A stretch of 64,000 nt of DNA from Gautieria morchelliformis (GCA_015179125.1 WHVA01000030.1:186001-250000), one strand, 5' to 3'. Positions 44,836 through 57,540 are shown, counted from the first letter of the stretch. Numbers and translations: made by a program. The notes: generated by a model from the sequence alone, not told the origin.

Positions 44836-45019
44836 TTTTTTTAATTGTTATTTAATTTTTTATAAGTTTTTGTGTATATATGTGTACTGTAGAGTTGTAA
44901 AATCAGATATTGAAATATTTCCTTGACTTTGCTAAAAATTGATGACAACAGCTGCTTGCAGTTAACCCTCTGACATTTATTTATTTTCTCTTGCCCCTAC
45001 AATAATTTCACTTTTACAG

Positions 45020-45783
45020 TTTTTTGAACAGTTTTTCAGACCAGAAAATTTTTATATGCCTCCAGTACAGCAGAAAAGGATTGTTTTGGTCACACATGAT
45101 GAATCTACATTTTATGCCAATGACCGAAGGAAAACATGTTCGGTTCACATTAGTGAAAAAGCAGAGCCAATTCAAAAGTGGGAGGGTGCTTCTATCATGG
45201 TCTCTGACTTCTGCTCACCAGACCTGGGCTGGCTTAAATCCAAAGACCGGTGAGTTTACTTTTCTCTGTTCATATTAATTCACTGTGAACCATGCCAGCT
45301 CTCGGCAAGCTCAAGTTCTATTCAAGGCGAGAAAGAACCGTGATGGATATTTTGATTGCGCAGACCTTTGTTCTCAAACTGAGAAAGCCATTGAATTATT
45401 TGAGGATAATTTCCAAGGAACAGCAATTGCTGCTTTTGGATTTGGCAATGCAACAGGGCACCAAAAAAGAGCAGATGATGCACTTTCAGATCGCTCTATG
45501 CCTAAATTCCTGAAGCACTGGCACAGGAAGCATGGGAAGTGCAAGATGCGTCATGGAACCCTCCCAAATGGCCAATCACATGACTTTTATTACCCTGATG
45601 ATCACCCTGACATGCCAGGCTGGTTTAAGGGTATGAAGACCATTCTTGAAGAATGGAGTTTCCTGGAAGAAGCTAACTTACATGCTGAATGTGCCAGATT
45701 CAAGTGCAAGGACCAAACAGCAGCTTGCTGCTGCCGTCAGGTGCTTTTCAACCAGCCAGACTTTGTTGCACAAAAGCCGGCAC
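45020..45783 (+). pseudogene. DDE-superfamily transposase-like gene, 5' part
   Basis: Encodes a DDE endonuclease-like protein of a type repeated in mushroom genomes. After a likely acceptor (GAACAG near 45032) it reads PPVQQKRIVLVTHDESTFYA, where D in HDES is the expected first catalytic residue, then KWEGASIMVSDF and LGWLKSKDR. A 49-bp GT-AG intron (45250-45298) leads to QVLFKARKNRDGYFD, GFGNATGHQKRADDALS, PGWFKGMKTILEEW, a Cys-rich CRFK..CCCRQ-like segment and FNQPDFVAQKPA. In relatives I recall, an aspartate precedes NATTH; here it is glycine (GFGNATGH), so the enzyme was probably inactive. The upstream exons expected for the helix-turn-helix part are not visible. The gene is interrupted at 45784 by a MITE and resumes at 63148. 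Confidence 0.68.
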
Positions 45784-45785
45784 TA

Positions 45786-46146
45786 CTGTAGCCACACAAC
45801 CAATGGCTCAGCAATATTTTGCGTGACGTGGAACTTCCACCGGGACAATGGCTCAAGGGTCCATGTGATGTGTGACACACCCAAAATGGCTCAGACAGAC
45901 TGAGGCCGTAGATGGGCCGGGAGGCAAGGGGATGTACAAAAGACAACCTAATCAGCTCTACAGCAATTTTTTCTGGATGGAGCATCACATAAAAGCCACT
46001 GTAAAGCAGCTATTAAGTACACCCTATATATCTTACCGTGATGCAACCAACTGGATGAAGGCTCAGAAGCCACCGTGACATGTTACAAGCGCCCAAAATG
46101 GCTTGGCTCAAAGGGCGCCATGACGCATTATTGAGCCATTGGTCGT
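45786..46146. mobile_element. MITE with TA target duplication (left 361 bp)
   Basis: Starts CTGTAGCCACACAACCAATG at 45786. The right terminus is an inverted match that runs through GAGCCATTGGTCGT at 46133-46146 and continues across element B to GCGGCTACAG at 63136-63145. TA lies at 45784-45785 and at 63146-63147, as expected for a Tc1/mariner-type MITE. Total length is about 371 bp with no coding capacity. Element B inserted 10 bp from its right tip. It contains several AAAATGGCT(C/T) repeats. Confidence 0.78.
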
Positions 46147-46396
46147 TGTAACGAAGTGATAATGGGAGCTTTAAGATTGTTGATAGGACAGGCTTAGTAG
46201 TGGAGTATGAGCACTAAAGAAGACCAGTTGATAATCAACGTGTATCGGGGGGATAGAACTAAAGCTGAATATACATGAATGTTTGTGGGGTTTTTATACT
46301 AAATTCCTACTCTATTCTTGTCCTCGGTCAGTGCTTGCCATGTTGATGCCTGAAAGGGGTCGGGTTAGTAACACCTTCTAAGCCCGGTTCCTTTCA
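46147..46396 (-). repeat. 3' LTR of element B
   Basis: 250 bp, TGAAAGGAACC to TCGTTACA on the minus strand, closely matching 62882-63130. A purine-rich tract (GGAGGGCGAA on the minus strand, 46397-46406) abuts it on the interior side as the likely plus-strand primer site. Confidence 0.9.
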
Positions 46397-46799
46397 TTCG
46401 CCCTCCAGTTCATGGTACATGGACTAAAATACAATTAAAATAAACATACCCTTGAAAGACCAAATGTGTGCATCTCCAATCAGTGGGAGTCAAAATTGGA
46501 CGGGCCCGCCATGGGTTCATCAGAGGCGTCGGTGGCAAGATCTGCCAGTCCGTCGACTATGGCCTTAACTACTTTTTCAAAGGTGGCCGTGTCCTGAGCC
46601 GTTAGTGAAGTGTTTGAACAGACAGAAAACTGACCAGGCTCATTCCTATTCACATCTCAAGGGGTGTTCCTCTGCCTGCCACAGACCGGGGATGCCTCCC
46701 TCGTGCCAGGCGTGGAGTGAGGGGTGTTGCGTTTGTCTCCCTTGGCTTGTGTGTGTGCCCGGTCACTCCTTTTGTTATTAGTATCAGGCTCCTCTCGAC

Positions 46800-47760
46800 C
46801 TCAGTTCTGTCCACGACCACACCTAGAGTAGCCTCGGCCGCAATATTGTGCGTCGAGTCTCTCTTCTTTGATCAACTTGCGGGCTTCATCTATGGCACTC
46901 CTGTAAGATTCCCTGCCACCTCGCTGTAAATGGTCATAGAGGCCAATCATGGCATACTTCTCCATGAAAGAGTCGGAGCCGTAGTGTTGCTTGGGGCGCA
47001 GCTGGGGAAGATGGTAGGGGGCATACTCATGGACTGGCGCACGTCGTGGGCCGGCATGTGGAGCATAGTGACAGCTGTGGTCGGGGTGGGTCTGGCTCAG
47101 AGCGTGTTGAGGGGTCGGTGTACCGTAGTATCCCGCAGGAATAACCCCAGCCAAGGGTGGGGGTAGCTGGTTTGCCGGCGGGGGAGCCACAGACGGCGAG
47201 ATTCCGGAGAATTGATACATGGAGTCCAAGCCACCGAACGCGGCAAATATTTAGGACAGTGCATTGTTGGTGTCTTGATATGTTTTGTTAGCCGTATGGA
47301 AGCTTTTTGTCCACCCAGCCACGTATCGTATCCAGTTGGTGCCGGACCAGGGTCAGGTCCTCCCGCGTATCTGTGCAGCGTAGACCTGTTGTGCCAATCC
47401 TGGAACGTGGTGTGCATGTCACTAGTCATATCAGGGGTCGGTGTCATGCAGGGCAATGTGATTGTGATATGTAGGAGGTGGGAGGGGATGTATGATACGC
47501 CAGTAGCCTTTATAGGCTTGGGGATCGGTGGGATTTTCACTGTAACCATGTGGGCTTGAATCGACATGACCGAGCCTGAGTCAGGTCCCATATGTTCGGG
47601 TAGTTCCATTTCGAGCTCCAGATCCTGGGGAAGATGGCCATGTCCTTCGGGGAGCTCATCAATCGACGTGACGTCCTGCTCCTCAAAATAAGCGTCGAGT
47701 TTTGCCAGATGGCATACGGACTGGTACGGGAGCCAGGTTGTGTCGTCATTATGCCATTTA
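46800..47760 (-). other. Extra coding-like region downstream of element B integrase
   Basis: Two overlapping minus-strand frames (47609-47097 and 47229-46801) of Pro-, Tyr- and His-rich composition. The first follows an acidic segment after the integrase C-terminal region, and the second contains YDHLQRGGRESYRSAIDEAR and ends RGYSRCGRGQN. No domain recognised. It may be an accessory 3' frame of this Gypsy lineage or the C-terminal tail of pol. Confidence 0.35.
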
Positions 47761-47777
47761 ACTTCGAACCACGTGGC

Positions 47778-49294
47778 TCATCCCTTGCCAGTATGTCGGA
47801 GGAAGGCACGTGGTTGCCACTCCGGTGCCATCGTTCCCCAGTTGGTGATGTGATCGATTGATCGTCCTGGGAATCTGCAGTCGTCGTTGGGCACGTGAAT
47901 ACGGAGTAGGTTGGCGTGGAATATAGGGTGTATATCCCAAGCCAGGAGCTCACTCGGTAGCGCTAGCCTGTAAGATGTCTGCGGGACTATTTCTTGTAAT
48001 ATCTTGTAAGGGCCCACGAATTTTGGGGTGAGCTTTCTAGCATGGCCCTTGGGCAGTCGCAGGTTTTCCATGGACAAGTACACTAGATCATCGACGCGGA
48101 AAGGAGCCAACTTGCGATGGCGGTTGGCTGTTCGAGTCTGTTTGACGTGTTGTACCAAAATCACATCGTGTGCTGCCGTTAGTGCATCCTTTAGTTGCCT
48201 GGCGAATGCCTGGACACCAGGGACAAATGAATCATTGTTCCTCCAAATCAGGGGATTTGGTACCGCGCCATAGTTTAGGAAGAAGGGTAAATAACCTGTT
48301 GTGTCAGAGTGGGCCATATTAAAAGCAAACTCGACGAATGGGAGTTTTTGGACACAATCCTTCTGATCGGATGAGATAGTGATTCGTAACATCTGTGTAA
48401 TCGTGCAGTTCGCGCGTTCAGTCGCACCATTTGTCTGGGGGTGGTAGGACGTCAACATTCTTAGCTCCGAACCGAGGAGTTTGTGTAGATGTTCCCAAAA
48501 GGTAGCCATAAACAGAGAGTCCCTGTCACTGACAATCCTTTCTGGCATGCCGTGGAGTTTATACACATTGTCAAAGACTAATTCGGCTATTTGTTTCGCA
48601 CCGAAATTCTGCTTCAACGGTGCTAGGTGTATCATAGACGTTAAATGATCAATAATCACGCAAATCATGTCGAACTGGCCATGTCTATTTGATGACGATG
48701 GCAGGGGACCTATGAAGTCAATCCCTATCTGCTGCCAGCGTCGTGTCAGCACGTCCAGTGGCTTCAATTTGCCATACTTCATGTGGTTAACTGGTTTAGC
48801 CATGGCGCAAACGTGGCAGCTGGAGCAGAACAACTTACATCGTTGAACATGCCCAGCCACCAGAGGTGCTGGTGTAAGTAATGAAAAGTTTTTCTGCTGG
48901 CTAGGTGTGTGAGTAAGGAATGAGCATGCGAAATAAGGATCTCATGTATGTTGCGATCCTTATGCCGACCTTCAGGGATGCATAACCTGGTACCCTCGGC
49001 CTCTCGTAGTATGATGAGTCCATCCTGGAGTGTGAAATTCTCGAAGTCGTTAGGGGTGGTGATCATATTCCTGAAGAAGCTGTCTTCGTAATATAGCAAT
49101 TTCAGTACTTCCAGGAAACTTAGGGAAGGGTCAAGCATAGAGACTACATCAGCAAATGGTGGTGGGTTATATTCCTTGTCCAAAGTGTTGGGTGTCTGTT
49201 CTATGGGGTAGTCCGCTACATGACGTGTGTCGCATGTCGGGGTGGCGTCATGTGTTGGGGTGGCCACGGAGTGACTCGTGCTGTGTAACACCAT
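47778..49294 (-). pseudogene. Integrase region of element B
   Basis: Zinc-binding domain (HAHSLLTHLASRKT then C-x2-C near 48800-48830) and integrase core (GIDFIGPLPSSS, IVSDRDSLFMATFWEHLH, SYHPQTNGATERAN), followed by a C-terminal DNA-binding domain (RVDDLVYLSMENL, KFVGPYKILQEI, HPIFHANLLR). A distal segment resembles the partial chromodomain-like tail of some basidiomycete Gypsy elements. Fossil. Confidence 0.82.
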
Positions 49295-49547
49295 GGGTTC
49301 TACCTTTTTGGACGAGCGCGACGTGTCGATTTCGGCAATGCCGCTGGTTTGTGTTTTCTTATGTATGTCGTCTGTACGGGCTTACTCGCTCTTGTTAGGG
49401 GTCGTACTGCCATGCCCTCTTCGTCAAGCCTTACAGGTGGTTTTACCATGCGGCCGCTCCTGGTTGTAGCGTGCTTGGCCGTACTGGCAGCACCTAGGTG
49501 CATTATCAGTGAAGCCGTCACCTCCGTGCCCATACGTAAGGGCTGGA

Positions 49548-50037
49548 TGTCAGGGGACACCCTGTTTTCCACTTCCAGTTCTGACACCACACCCAGTTCC
49601 AACTCCATTTCCGACTCCGCTTCCGGTTCCGATTCCATTTCCACCTCCGCTTTCGGAAATGATTCCGCTTCTGGGAGAACTTCCACCAGTTCTGTTCACT
49701 TTGCCAGTTCCACTCCAATTTCCAACTTCCGCTCTCGGAACAGTGTCATAAATCAAGCGACTTGCGTAATAGGTGGCATCAAGGGTCGATCAAGGGTCAG
49801 GGAGCTCAGGGGGATGCAGGGTTGATGGCAGGTGCCAAGTGTTGTCCCTGGCTGCGCAGTGTAGTATAATACGGGCTCGCTGACATTGGGGGTCCTTAGA
49901 CTTTTCCCTTTGGATTTCCCCTTGTCAGGTGAGAATCCCCTCTATTATATACTCTGTTCATTTATACATACTTTGGATTTCCCCTTGTCAGTTGTGTGGT
50001 AGTGTGATCTCCACAACCAGCCAGGGTTGCCCTTACA
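49548..50037 (+). repeat. Solo LTR of the A/C family inside element B
   Basis: 490 bp from TGTCAGGGGAC to CCCTTACA, flanked by CTGGA at 49543-49547 and 50038-50042. It lies between the integrase and RNase H regions of B and contains two copies of the roughly 63-bp unit. Confidence 0.92.
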
Positions 50038-50138
50038 CTGGAGGCATTGTGGTGGCCGTGGGGCTGTGTTGGTAAGTCTTCCTCCTGTATGTATTCTGAT
50101 CTGCTTCTAACTGTTCCCTCTGGTTCCGCATTGTACAT

Positions 50139-51136
50139 TCATGATAACGCGTCAGCTACCACATTGGTTTCACCAGGGATGTAGTGTATTTTGAAGTCAA
50201 AGTCACCTAGCACGTCAATCCACCTGTGTTGTCTGGCTGACAAGTTTTTCTGGGTAAGTATGTATTCGAGGGGCTTGTGATCAGTGAATATCCGAAACCT
50301 GATTCCTTGCAGCAGGTGACATAAGCGTTTGAGGGATTCTATTATTGTGAGGAGTTCACAGTCATGTACAGGGTAATTCTGTTGTGCAGGATTAAATTTG
50401 GCTGACCAGAACGCGATTGTTGCAGCATTTTTTATGTCTGCGCCTTGTGTCAGGACGCCGCCTGCTCCCCCTAATGATGTGTCACAGATCAAGTTCACCG
50501 GTGGAGCATTTGCCGCGTAGTCGATTGCGGTTCGGTGGGAATCCCAGTGAGTCTGTACGATTTGTTTCACAGAATTGAAGGCTCTTTGCTCCGTAGGACC
50601 CCATCTCCACAATGCTGTCGATCCCATTCGGTTTGTTAGGATTCCCATTGGCTTGCGTATGTCTTTGCAGTTTGTGCTATGTAGCTGACAGTGCCTATGA
50701 AGGAAGCCAGGGTATCCCTACCTGTAGGTGTTTTCCAGTTCAATATTCGGTCGACTTTTTCAGGGTCCATGACAATTCGTTGCACGTCGATTACGTGGCC
50801 CAGGATCTTCATTTCCTTCGCAAAAAACTGGACCTTATCTGGTGTGGAAAGGTACATTTTTTCTTGGCGCAGGATGTCAATGACCAATTTGCAGTGTTTT
50901 ATGTGGTCCTCGATTGAGTTTGAGTAAATCACTATGCCATCTAGATATACGTCCATGGAGACACCAAGGTGTTCACCAAAGATATTGTTCATGACAGCCT
51001 GGTATGTTGCTGGACCGTTGCAATCTCCTTGCTGCATAACTAAACTCTCCATTGTACCATCAGGTGTGTTGAAAGTCGTACGACCGACATGTTCATCGAT
51101 GACGCGGATCTGCTCATACACGTCCCTCCCATCCAC
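50139..51136 (-). pseudogene. Reverse transcriptase and RNase H region of element B
   Basis: The RT part (about 51136-50640) shows the palm region with EQIRVIDEHVGRTTFNTPDG and the Tyr-Leu-Asp-rich active-site segment. RNase H (50648-50139) reads LICDTSLGGAGGVL, HDCELLTIIESLKR and FTDHKPLEYIL, ending with the VVADALS motif. Sequence at 51140-51390 is further RT. Fossil. Confidence 0.82.
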
Positions 51137-51394
51137 TAGCGTTCTGAACGGGTGTCATAGGACGTTGGTCAGAATAGTTTCATTCTTCGGGAGTGGGCTT
51201 GCTAATTTGCATGTGTTTTGATTCTGCTCACGCTTGTCCAGTACAGTGCGGATGCGAGGTTCTCCATTGGGACCCAGCTTCTTCATTACTATCAGCATAG
51301 GCACTGCGTTGCATCCAGGCCTGAAGCGCCAATGACCCGTTTTCAGATAGTTGTCACATTTTGCTCGCCATAGGTTTTTTACTGCTTCAGGACA

Positions 51395-52306
51395 TCATGA
51401 TGGTTTCCAATTGTAAGTCTTTGATTCGTCGATTATCGGTATGGTATGATTAATGGACCTCATAGGTGGCAGTGGAGTTTCGTCTGCAGAACGACAGATG
51501 TCCGTCATGTATTCCCAGAGTTGTGTACGTATCTGTTGTAGTCCGTCTTCTACAAGGTCCACTGCCATTGATGTTACAGTGGCTATGTCAGGTCCACCAA
51601 TTTTTTCTGCCGTATTCGATACTATAGAGACTCTAGAGGGGTTGAATCCCAACATAACCCTGTGTTGGAACAAGAAGGGAGTACCCAGTATCATATCATA
51701 GTTTTCTAAGTTAATAACATTGAATCGCCTCTTTTCCAGTATTTCTTGGTACACGAATTCTACTGTCGTGGAGCAATTGATCATTGTACGGGATCCGGTG
51801 GCTGCAAGCTGACAGGGCAGCGGTTTTGCGAGCTGCTCCACTGGGAGGTTTAACTGGTCGACGGTAGTGGTTGATATGAAGTCAGCTAGGGACCCAGAAT
51901 CTAACAAGGCCCATATGTCTTTTCCATTGACTTGTACTGTGATGACGATGGCTTTAGGTATTAGCCGTTTGAAGTCCTTAGGTTTACCGGCGTTGCGCTC
52001 CATCTCCTGTGTCTTTTGGGGATTCCTTATAATTTTCCCTCGAGATTTGGCGGCTATGGTGTTAGACACCGGAGATGCTGCTGCCATGTGGATTTGAACC
52101 CCTTCATTCTCATTTGATGGGGATTCCTCGTCATCACTCTCGTCCTCTATGGGTACTAGCCCAGGCATAGAAGCATATGTCCTCTTCTTCCTGGGGGACA
52201 ATTGTCCCCAGGATATCATCCAAGTGCGTGGATTCATTTTCAGGGCCGTCCATTTCTTCTGAAAAGAATGAGTACTCATCCTCGCTGTTTGCAGGCTCCT
52301 GAGCAT
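51395..52306 (-). pseudogene. Protease region of element B
   Basis: Contains the aspartic protease active site WALLDSGSLADFIS (near 51880) and the second conserved block MILGTPFLFQ (near 51680), the usual pair in Gypsy proteases. An acidic linker lies upstream. Fossil. Confidence 0.8.
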
Positions 52307-52830
52307 TCTCTAGCTCCTCCAGTCGGCGGTTATTCGCTATACGCTCAGTACTCTGTGTGGTGAGTTGTTGTTGGTTTAGGTGCCGTGGGTTATCCTGTGA
52401 GTTGATCCATGATTCCCCGTTCCATCTAGTACCTAACCTTGAGAAGGTTCGCAGCACTCGTCTGGTATCTACCCACATATCCTCTGAGAAAGGTTCAATG
52501 GCGGGGGGGATTTCGGCTTGTCTCCGGATGTTTTTGAATTCGATCCAGGCGACACAGTCAAAATCGTTGTCCAGCATTGTCTCCGCATTTAGTGAGTAAT
52601 GCATGTTGAATAGATGGTCATTGATTAGTACCGTGTCGATAGATACCGGGATCATTGTAAACCGGTTTGATCTTGGGCAATCTGGGGGCAAGAGGCAGTG
52701 GGCAGTGCTGACGCCCTCGGATAGGCTCAGACTTATTGCATCCCAGAAGCTTTGTGGGATGTCTAAGGCGTTTGGTGCGTCATTTGTATCCTCCCATTGT
52801 TCTATCATGTTGAGTTCCAACATGATGTTT

Positions 52831-54396
52831 TCAGCAGCTAAGCAGTCTAGAGCAGCGACAGGTTATCTCGACGGTGGCTGCGTGTACGCCGGGGGGCTTC
52901 AGGTGGCGATTAGTCGGGACCGTTGTGCATGTAGGACAGTCGCGTGAGAGGTGTCCCGATTGCTTGCATAGGAAGCAGAGTCCTTTGGCCTGTAGGTCAT
53001 CCTTTTGCGCATCAGAGAGCTTAGGTTTATTGGCATGGGTCGGTGAGCGGTATCTTCTTTTCATGCCGGAGTTGTTTCTACTATCATTCATTGCTCTATC
53101 TCTAGGCTTGAAATCGCGGAAGTTGTGGTGTTTAGTTGGAGATGTTCAAGACCTAAGTGCATCCATTGGAGACGTCAGATGTGGATATGTGTCTCTATTC
53201 CTCAAAGATCGTCTGGGCTCCGGTTTTGGAATGGAGGCGTTCCACCTTTCTTTGTATTGTTGTAAGTGTTCAGCCTGTTCGAATCTTTCAGCGGTCTCTT
53301 CTAATGTCAAGAGGTCTGTGTATTCGTCAGACAAACCCACCTTAGTCCATTCCAGGCAAAGGTAACTGTTCGCTCCATTCCATAACTGTTGAACCATGTG
53401 GAACTCAGTAATATCTGGCAGGCGTGTTGCCAGAGATCACAGGTGTCTAATGTATTCTCGTATCGTTTTCTTGCCTTGGTGAGCTTCATAGAATTTTTGA
53501 AGCATTTGTTGTCTAAAGTGTGCTGGGAAACAGAAGTCGAATAGCTCCTTTCCCAGGGATTCTACCATGTAGTTGTCGGGTTGAGGGGCCACGAACGTCA
53601 TGTAGTATTTCGCCGCTTTTCCTTTCATAAATTTTTTCATGTGTCTTACATGAAAATGTGATGGAAAATTAGTCATTTCGAACCAATTATTTACCTCAAA
53701 CGTCCACTGCTCAAACGCGTCGAAATCTGCTGAGCCGTCGTATGGGTCTGGCTCCGAAATTTTGACGCGGGATGTGTCCGCAAGTCTTTCTTTCAGTTTC
53801 TTACGGTAAGCTTTCTTTCGTAGTATCTTAGCTTTGTACACACTAGGTGGGTCACTGGACTTAGCCAAGGACACGTCCATGTCGTATTTCCGGCCTGTGG
53901 GGTGCTTTGCTGAGCTTCCCTTGAAGATATTTGCCAAGTAGCTCTGGACCAGGATCTGGTCCTTAGCATGTGTCAGGAGCGGGTAAGCAGTCATTGTTGC
54001 TTCCCTATCCCCGGGTTTCAATTGTCTGAGCTGATATACCCCCGGGAGGACACTTGACAATTTTCTCTTATTGGCGTCGGCTGGATCAGCGCCATTGAGT
54101 TCTACATGGAGTTATTGGGCAAGCAGCTCATCTGTGTGGGAGGTGACTGTCTGTACGTCTATTGTGGACATAGCCTCCCTTGAGTTCGACTCATGCGCCC
54201 TCCATTTCTCTTTCTGCGTAGCGGTCAATCTGGGCTTTGCCCGAGGCGTAGACTTAGAATGATGTGACGTCGACGGCACAGTCAACTCGGATGTAGTTGA
54301 GTTATTTACATCTGCGTAATGAGACATACGACACGCTCGATCTTTTATCATCTCTTGCAACAATTTCGAGTCCATGTTGTCCAAGATGCCGATCAT
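52831..54396 (-). pseudogene. gag region of element B
   Basis: Capsid-like frames (54060-53437, for example FEQWTFEVNNWFEMTNFP and YYMTFVAPQ) followed by a further frame (53397-53146) and a CCHC zinc knuckle CFLCKQSGHLSRDC (near 52945-52985). Upstream frame 54396-54112 and the sequence beyond the inserted elements (55203-55706 and 62537-62881) form the N-terminal part. Fossil. Confidence 0.78.
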
Positions 54397-54547
54397 GAAC
54401 TGTCGGTAAGAATCCTCGTCATGATCCAGCGTTGTCGGGGATGGTCTGCGTACGCGCCTAGATTTACCAGGCGGGCGTGAGGTCCATGATGCAGAGATCT
54501 CGCCGTAGGGGTCTTCCGACCCATCGTAGTCGGACCATGCTGGTGAT

Positions 54548-55202
54548 TGTTATGTATCGAGATTTCCGCTAAGTCAGAACTGGAAAGGACAGTGGCTTCA
54601 ACTTATAGGTTGCGCCCCCAATGAACTATCGTCCTAAGTATTTCGGAAATGGATCGGAAGTCGGAAAGTATTGAGCTAAGGGTTGGTCGGAACTTGAGTC
54701 GGAACTGAAGCAGAAGACGGAAGGCAGAAGGCGGAGAGACGGAGGTCTTGCTAGACTCGCTGTGCTAAGAACAGGAGATGGAGCGAAGGAAATCAAGTAT
54801 CGAAGGTGATTATCTGATTGCAGCATAATAGACATACATGACAGGCTTTTATACAAAGAGCTGAGACAACAGGTAATGAGATGGTACTAAGCAAATTCTG
54901 GGGGGAGTGGAAGTCGGGCAGACATGCGTGGGAACTAACTAATTGGGAACAATGGGACTACAAGGGGGGTTCAGGGTAAAACAATGGCAAAAGAACAAGG
55001 GGTCAGAAAACATATCTGATAACGAACTACAAGGGTGACCGGATATATGATCTTGATGAATGATGAAGCAGGTCCGGAGTGTCCGAGTAATAGAGTCGAA
55101 AGAACAAGGGAGTAGAACAAGGGGCGGAATGTTGGAAATATCGGAGGGGTGGAGAGTGTTCCGGAACTGAAGGTCGGAAGTCGGAAATGCACCGTCGTAA
55201 CA
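54548..55202 (-). repeat. Solo LTR of family S (S2)
   Basis: 655 bp on the minus strand, TGTTACGACGG to GATACATAACA, flanked by GTGAT at 54543-54547 and 55203-55207. It is a close relative of S1 at 14418-15110 and lies in the 5' part of element B gag. Confidence 0.9.
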
Positions 55203-55706
55203 GTGATTCACGACCAGCCCTTTCAGGAGTCTCCAGTGTGGGTGCTCGTTGCATGCTGATGCGGTCGGGGGGAGTCCTCGGTAGGCCAGGACAGTGGTCA
55301 GAGAACCAGTCCTTGAAGTAACAAGTGTTCGACCGAATTATGGCGTGGCCATTCGGGGGCATTGCCTTACCCATGGTGCGTTGAGCAGGCAGGAATCCAT
55401 CCTGACTCGACTCAGTGTCGATGTATTCATTGTCGACTTCATCATCACTCGCAGAGCAGCGGCGATGGTTTGTCAAGTCAGCTCCATCCACGGAGCAGAG
55501 CGACGTTCTGTCAAGTCTGCTCCTTCCACGGAGTGGGGGCGACATTCTATTGAGTCAGCTCCATCCGCTGGGCAGGGGCGACGATCTCTCAAGTCAGCAC
55601 CATCCGCTGGGCAGGGGCGACAAGTCATAACTTCATGACGGTTCTCAGCTATGAGACCGTCAGCGGAGGTTCCATTCTTGACCTCTAGAGGGGGTATACG
55701 AGCCTC

Positions 55707-56178
55707 TGTCAGGGGACACCCTGTTTTCCATTCCCAGTTCCGACTCCATTTCCGACTCCGCTTCCGGTTCCGATTCCATATCCGCCTCCGCTTTCGGAAA
55801 TGATTCCACTTCTGGGAGAACTTCCACCAGTTCTGTTCGCTTTGCCAGTTCCACTCCAATTTCCAACTTCCGCTCTCGGAACAGTGTCGGAAATCAAGCG
55901 ACTCGCGTAATAGGTGGCATCAAGGGTCGATCAAGGGTCAGGGAGGTCAGGGGGATGCAGGGTTGATGGCGGGTGCCAAGTGTTGTCCCTGGCTGCGCAG
56001 CGTAGTATAATACGGGCTCGCTGACATTGGGGGTCCTTAGACTTTTCTCTTTGGATTTCCCCTTGTCAGGTGAGAATCCCCTCCCTTGTATACTCTGTTC
56101 ATTTATACATACTTTGGATTTCCCCTTGTCAGTTGTGTGGTAGTGTGATCTCCACAACCAGCCAGGGTTGCCCTTACA
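55707..56178 (+). repeat. 5' LTR of element C
   Basis: 472 bp, TGTCAGGGGAC to CCCTTACA, with two copies of the roughly 63-bp unit. GTATAATACGGG near 56004 may be its TATA-like element. Confidence 0.92.
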
Positions 56179-56199
56179 GCAGAAAAGTCTCTCCCCTAG

Positions 56200-57540
56200 A
56201 GGACCGGCAGTTGTACTGCACTTTGCATTCGCCATAGGTGCGTTCGGAATCGGAGACAGCGACTCAGAGATCACAACCTCTTCTGCACACACGGCATACG
56301 ACAGCCCCTCTTCTTACGTCGAGCTCCCAACCCCGGAAATCCCATCCCATATTTCTCCTTCTGACATGGATCCGGACGATCGTCTTCGGAATATGGAGGA
56401 GGAATTGACGCAGAACCGAATGAAGACCGATGCGATTGAAACAGCCCTACAAACGATTTTGGCTAAGTTAGATATTCCACAAAGTGGTGGAAATGCGATG
56501 TTGGATGAGCCAGATTTCGGAAAAGCGGAAGTAGCGGAAGAGAGGATGTCTGCGAAGTTGGCAAAGGTCAAACCCGCAACTCCGGCGGACTTTGACGGAG
56601 ATCGGGAGAAGGGACGTGCATTCTTCAACACATGCAGCATCTACTTCGCAATTGTTGGAGACCTCTTTCCGAACGACCAGGCTCGGATTCACTGGGCTTT
56701 GTCTTTTTTCAAGTCGGACCGCGCAGCCCGTTTTGCAAACGGGTGATCCGACATGAAGCAAAGGGCAAGGGGAACTACTTCCAGGACTGGGATGCCTTCG
56801 AGAAAACATTTTCCGACCAGTTCTGCCCGAAAAATGAGCAGCTCACAGCCCTTACAAAGCTCGAGGGGACCAGCTGGTACCAGGCCAAGGATCCAGTCGA
56901 TGACTACATCGATCGCTTCCAGGAGCTCATCGACCTTGCGGAGTATGATGACGACAAGATGATCATCATCAAATTCCAACGAGGGCTTGATCCGACACTC
57001 CAGAACCAAGTCGCGCTGCTTGGGGATGGAGCTCCGGATTTCGATGACCCGGAAGGGTGGTACCAAGCTGCGCAGAGGGTGTCCCGAAACAGGGAAGCAA
57101 ATGAGGCCTTTGTGGAGACAAACCGGAACATGACACGCAGTTCCGCTCATCCTACTCCACCTGTGCCAAAACCCGGAAGTGCATTCATTCCCACATGGAA
57201 AGTATTTCCGACGGTTGCTCCGCCTGCTCCTATTAGGAACTCTAGCCCCCCTCCCTCGAAGAGTGGCCCTGCCCCGATGGATGTTGACCGCATGCACGGA
57301 AAGGGTCATGGAACCATCACCTGCTTCCGATGCCAACAACCAGGCCACTATGCCCGCGAGTGCCCCCAAGCCTTTGACATCCGGCTTATGACCACAGAGG
57401 AGAAACTCGAGCTCCTTCCAGAGTTCCTCGCACTCACGGACATAAGTGGAGTGCCCACTGCGGAAGGAATTTCCGAAAATGCAGAACATGGCGCATCGGA
57501 AGCAGAAGATGCGTCGGATTTTGTGACGCGCAGCGGGTGA
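56200..57540 (+). pseudogene. gag of element C
   Basis: Contains a short acidic N-terminus, a helical segment (MEEELTQNRMKTDAIETALQ), a capsid-like domain (PADFDGDREKGRAFFNT, then DDYIDRFQELIDLAEYDDDK) and a CCHC knuckle (CFRCQQPGHYARECP, near 57325-57366). Probably shares ancestry with element A gag. Fossil. Confidence 0.82.

Noticed and set aside
54548-55202. Plus-strand and minus-strand frames inside the S-family LTR as genes
   Set aside because: The matching copy at 14418-15110, the TG/CA ends and the 5-bp duplications show that this is a solo LTR. The frames are by-products of its pyrimidine-rich composition.
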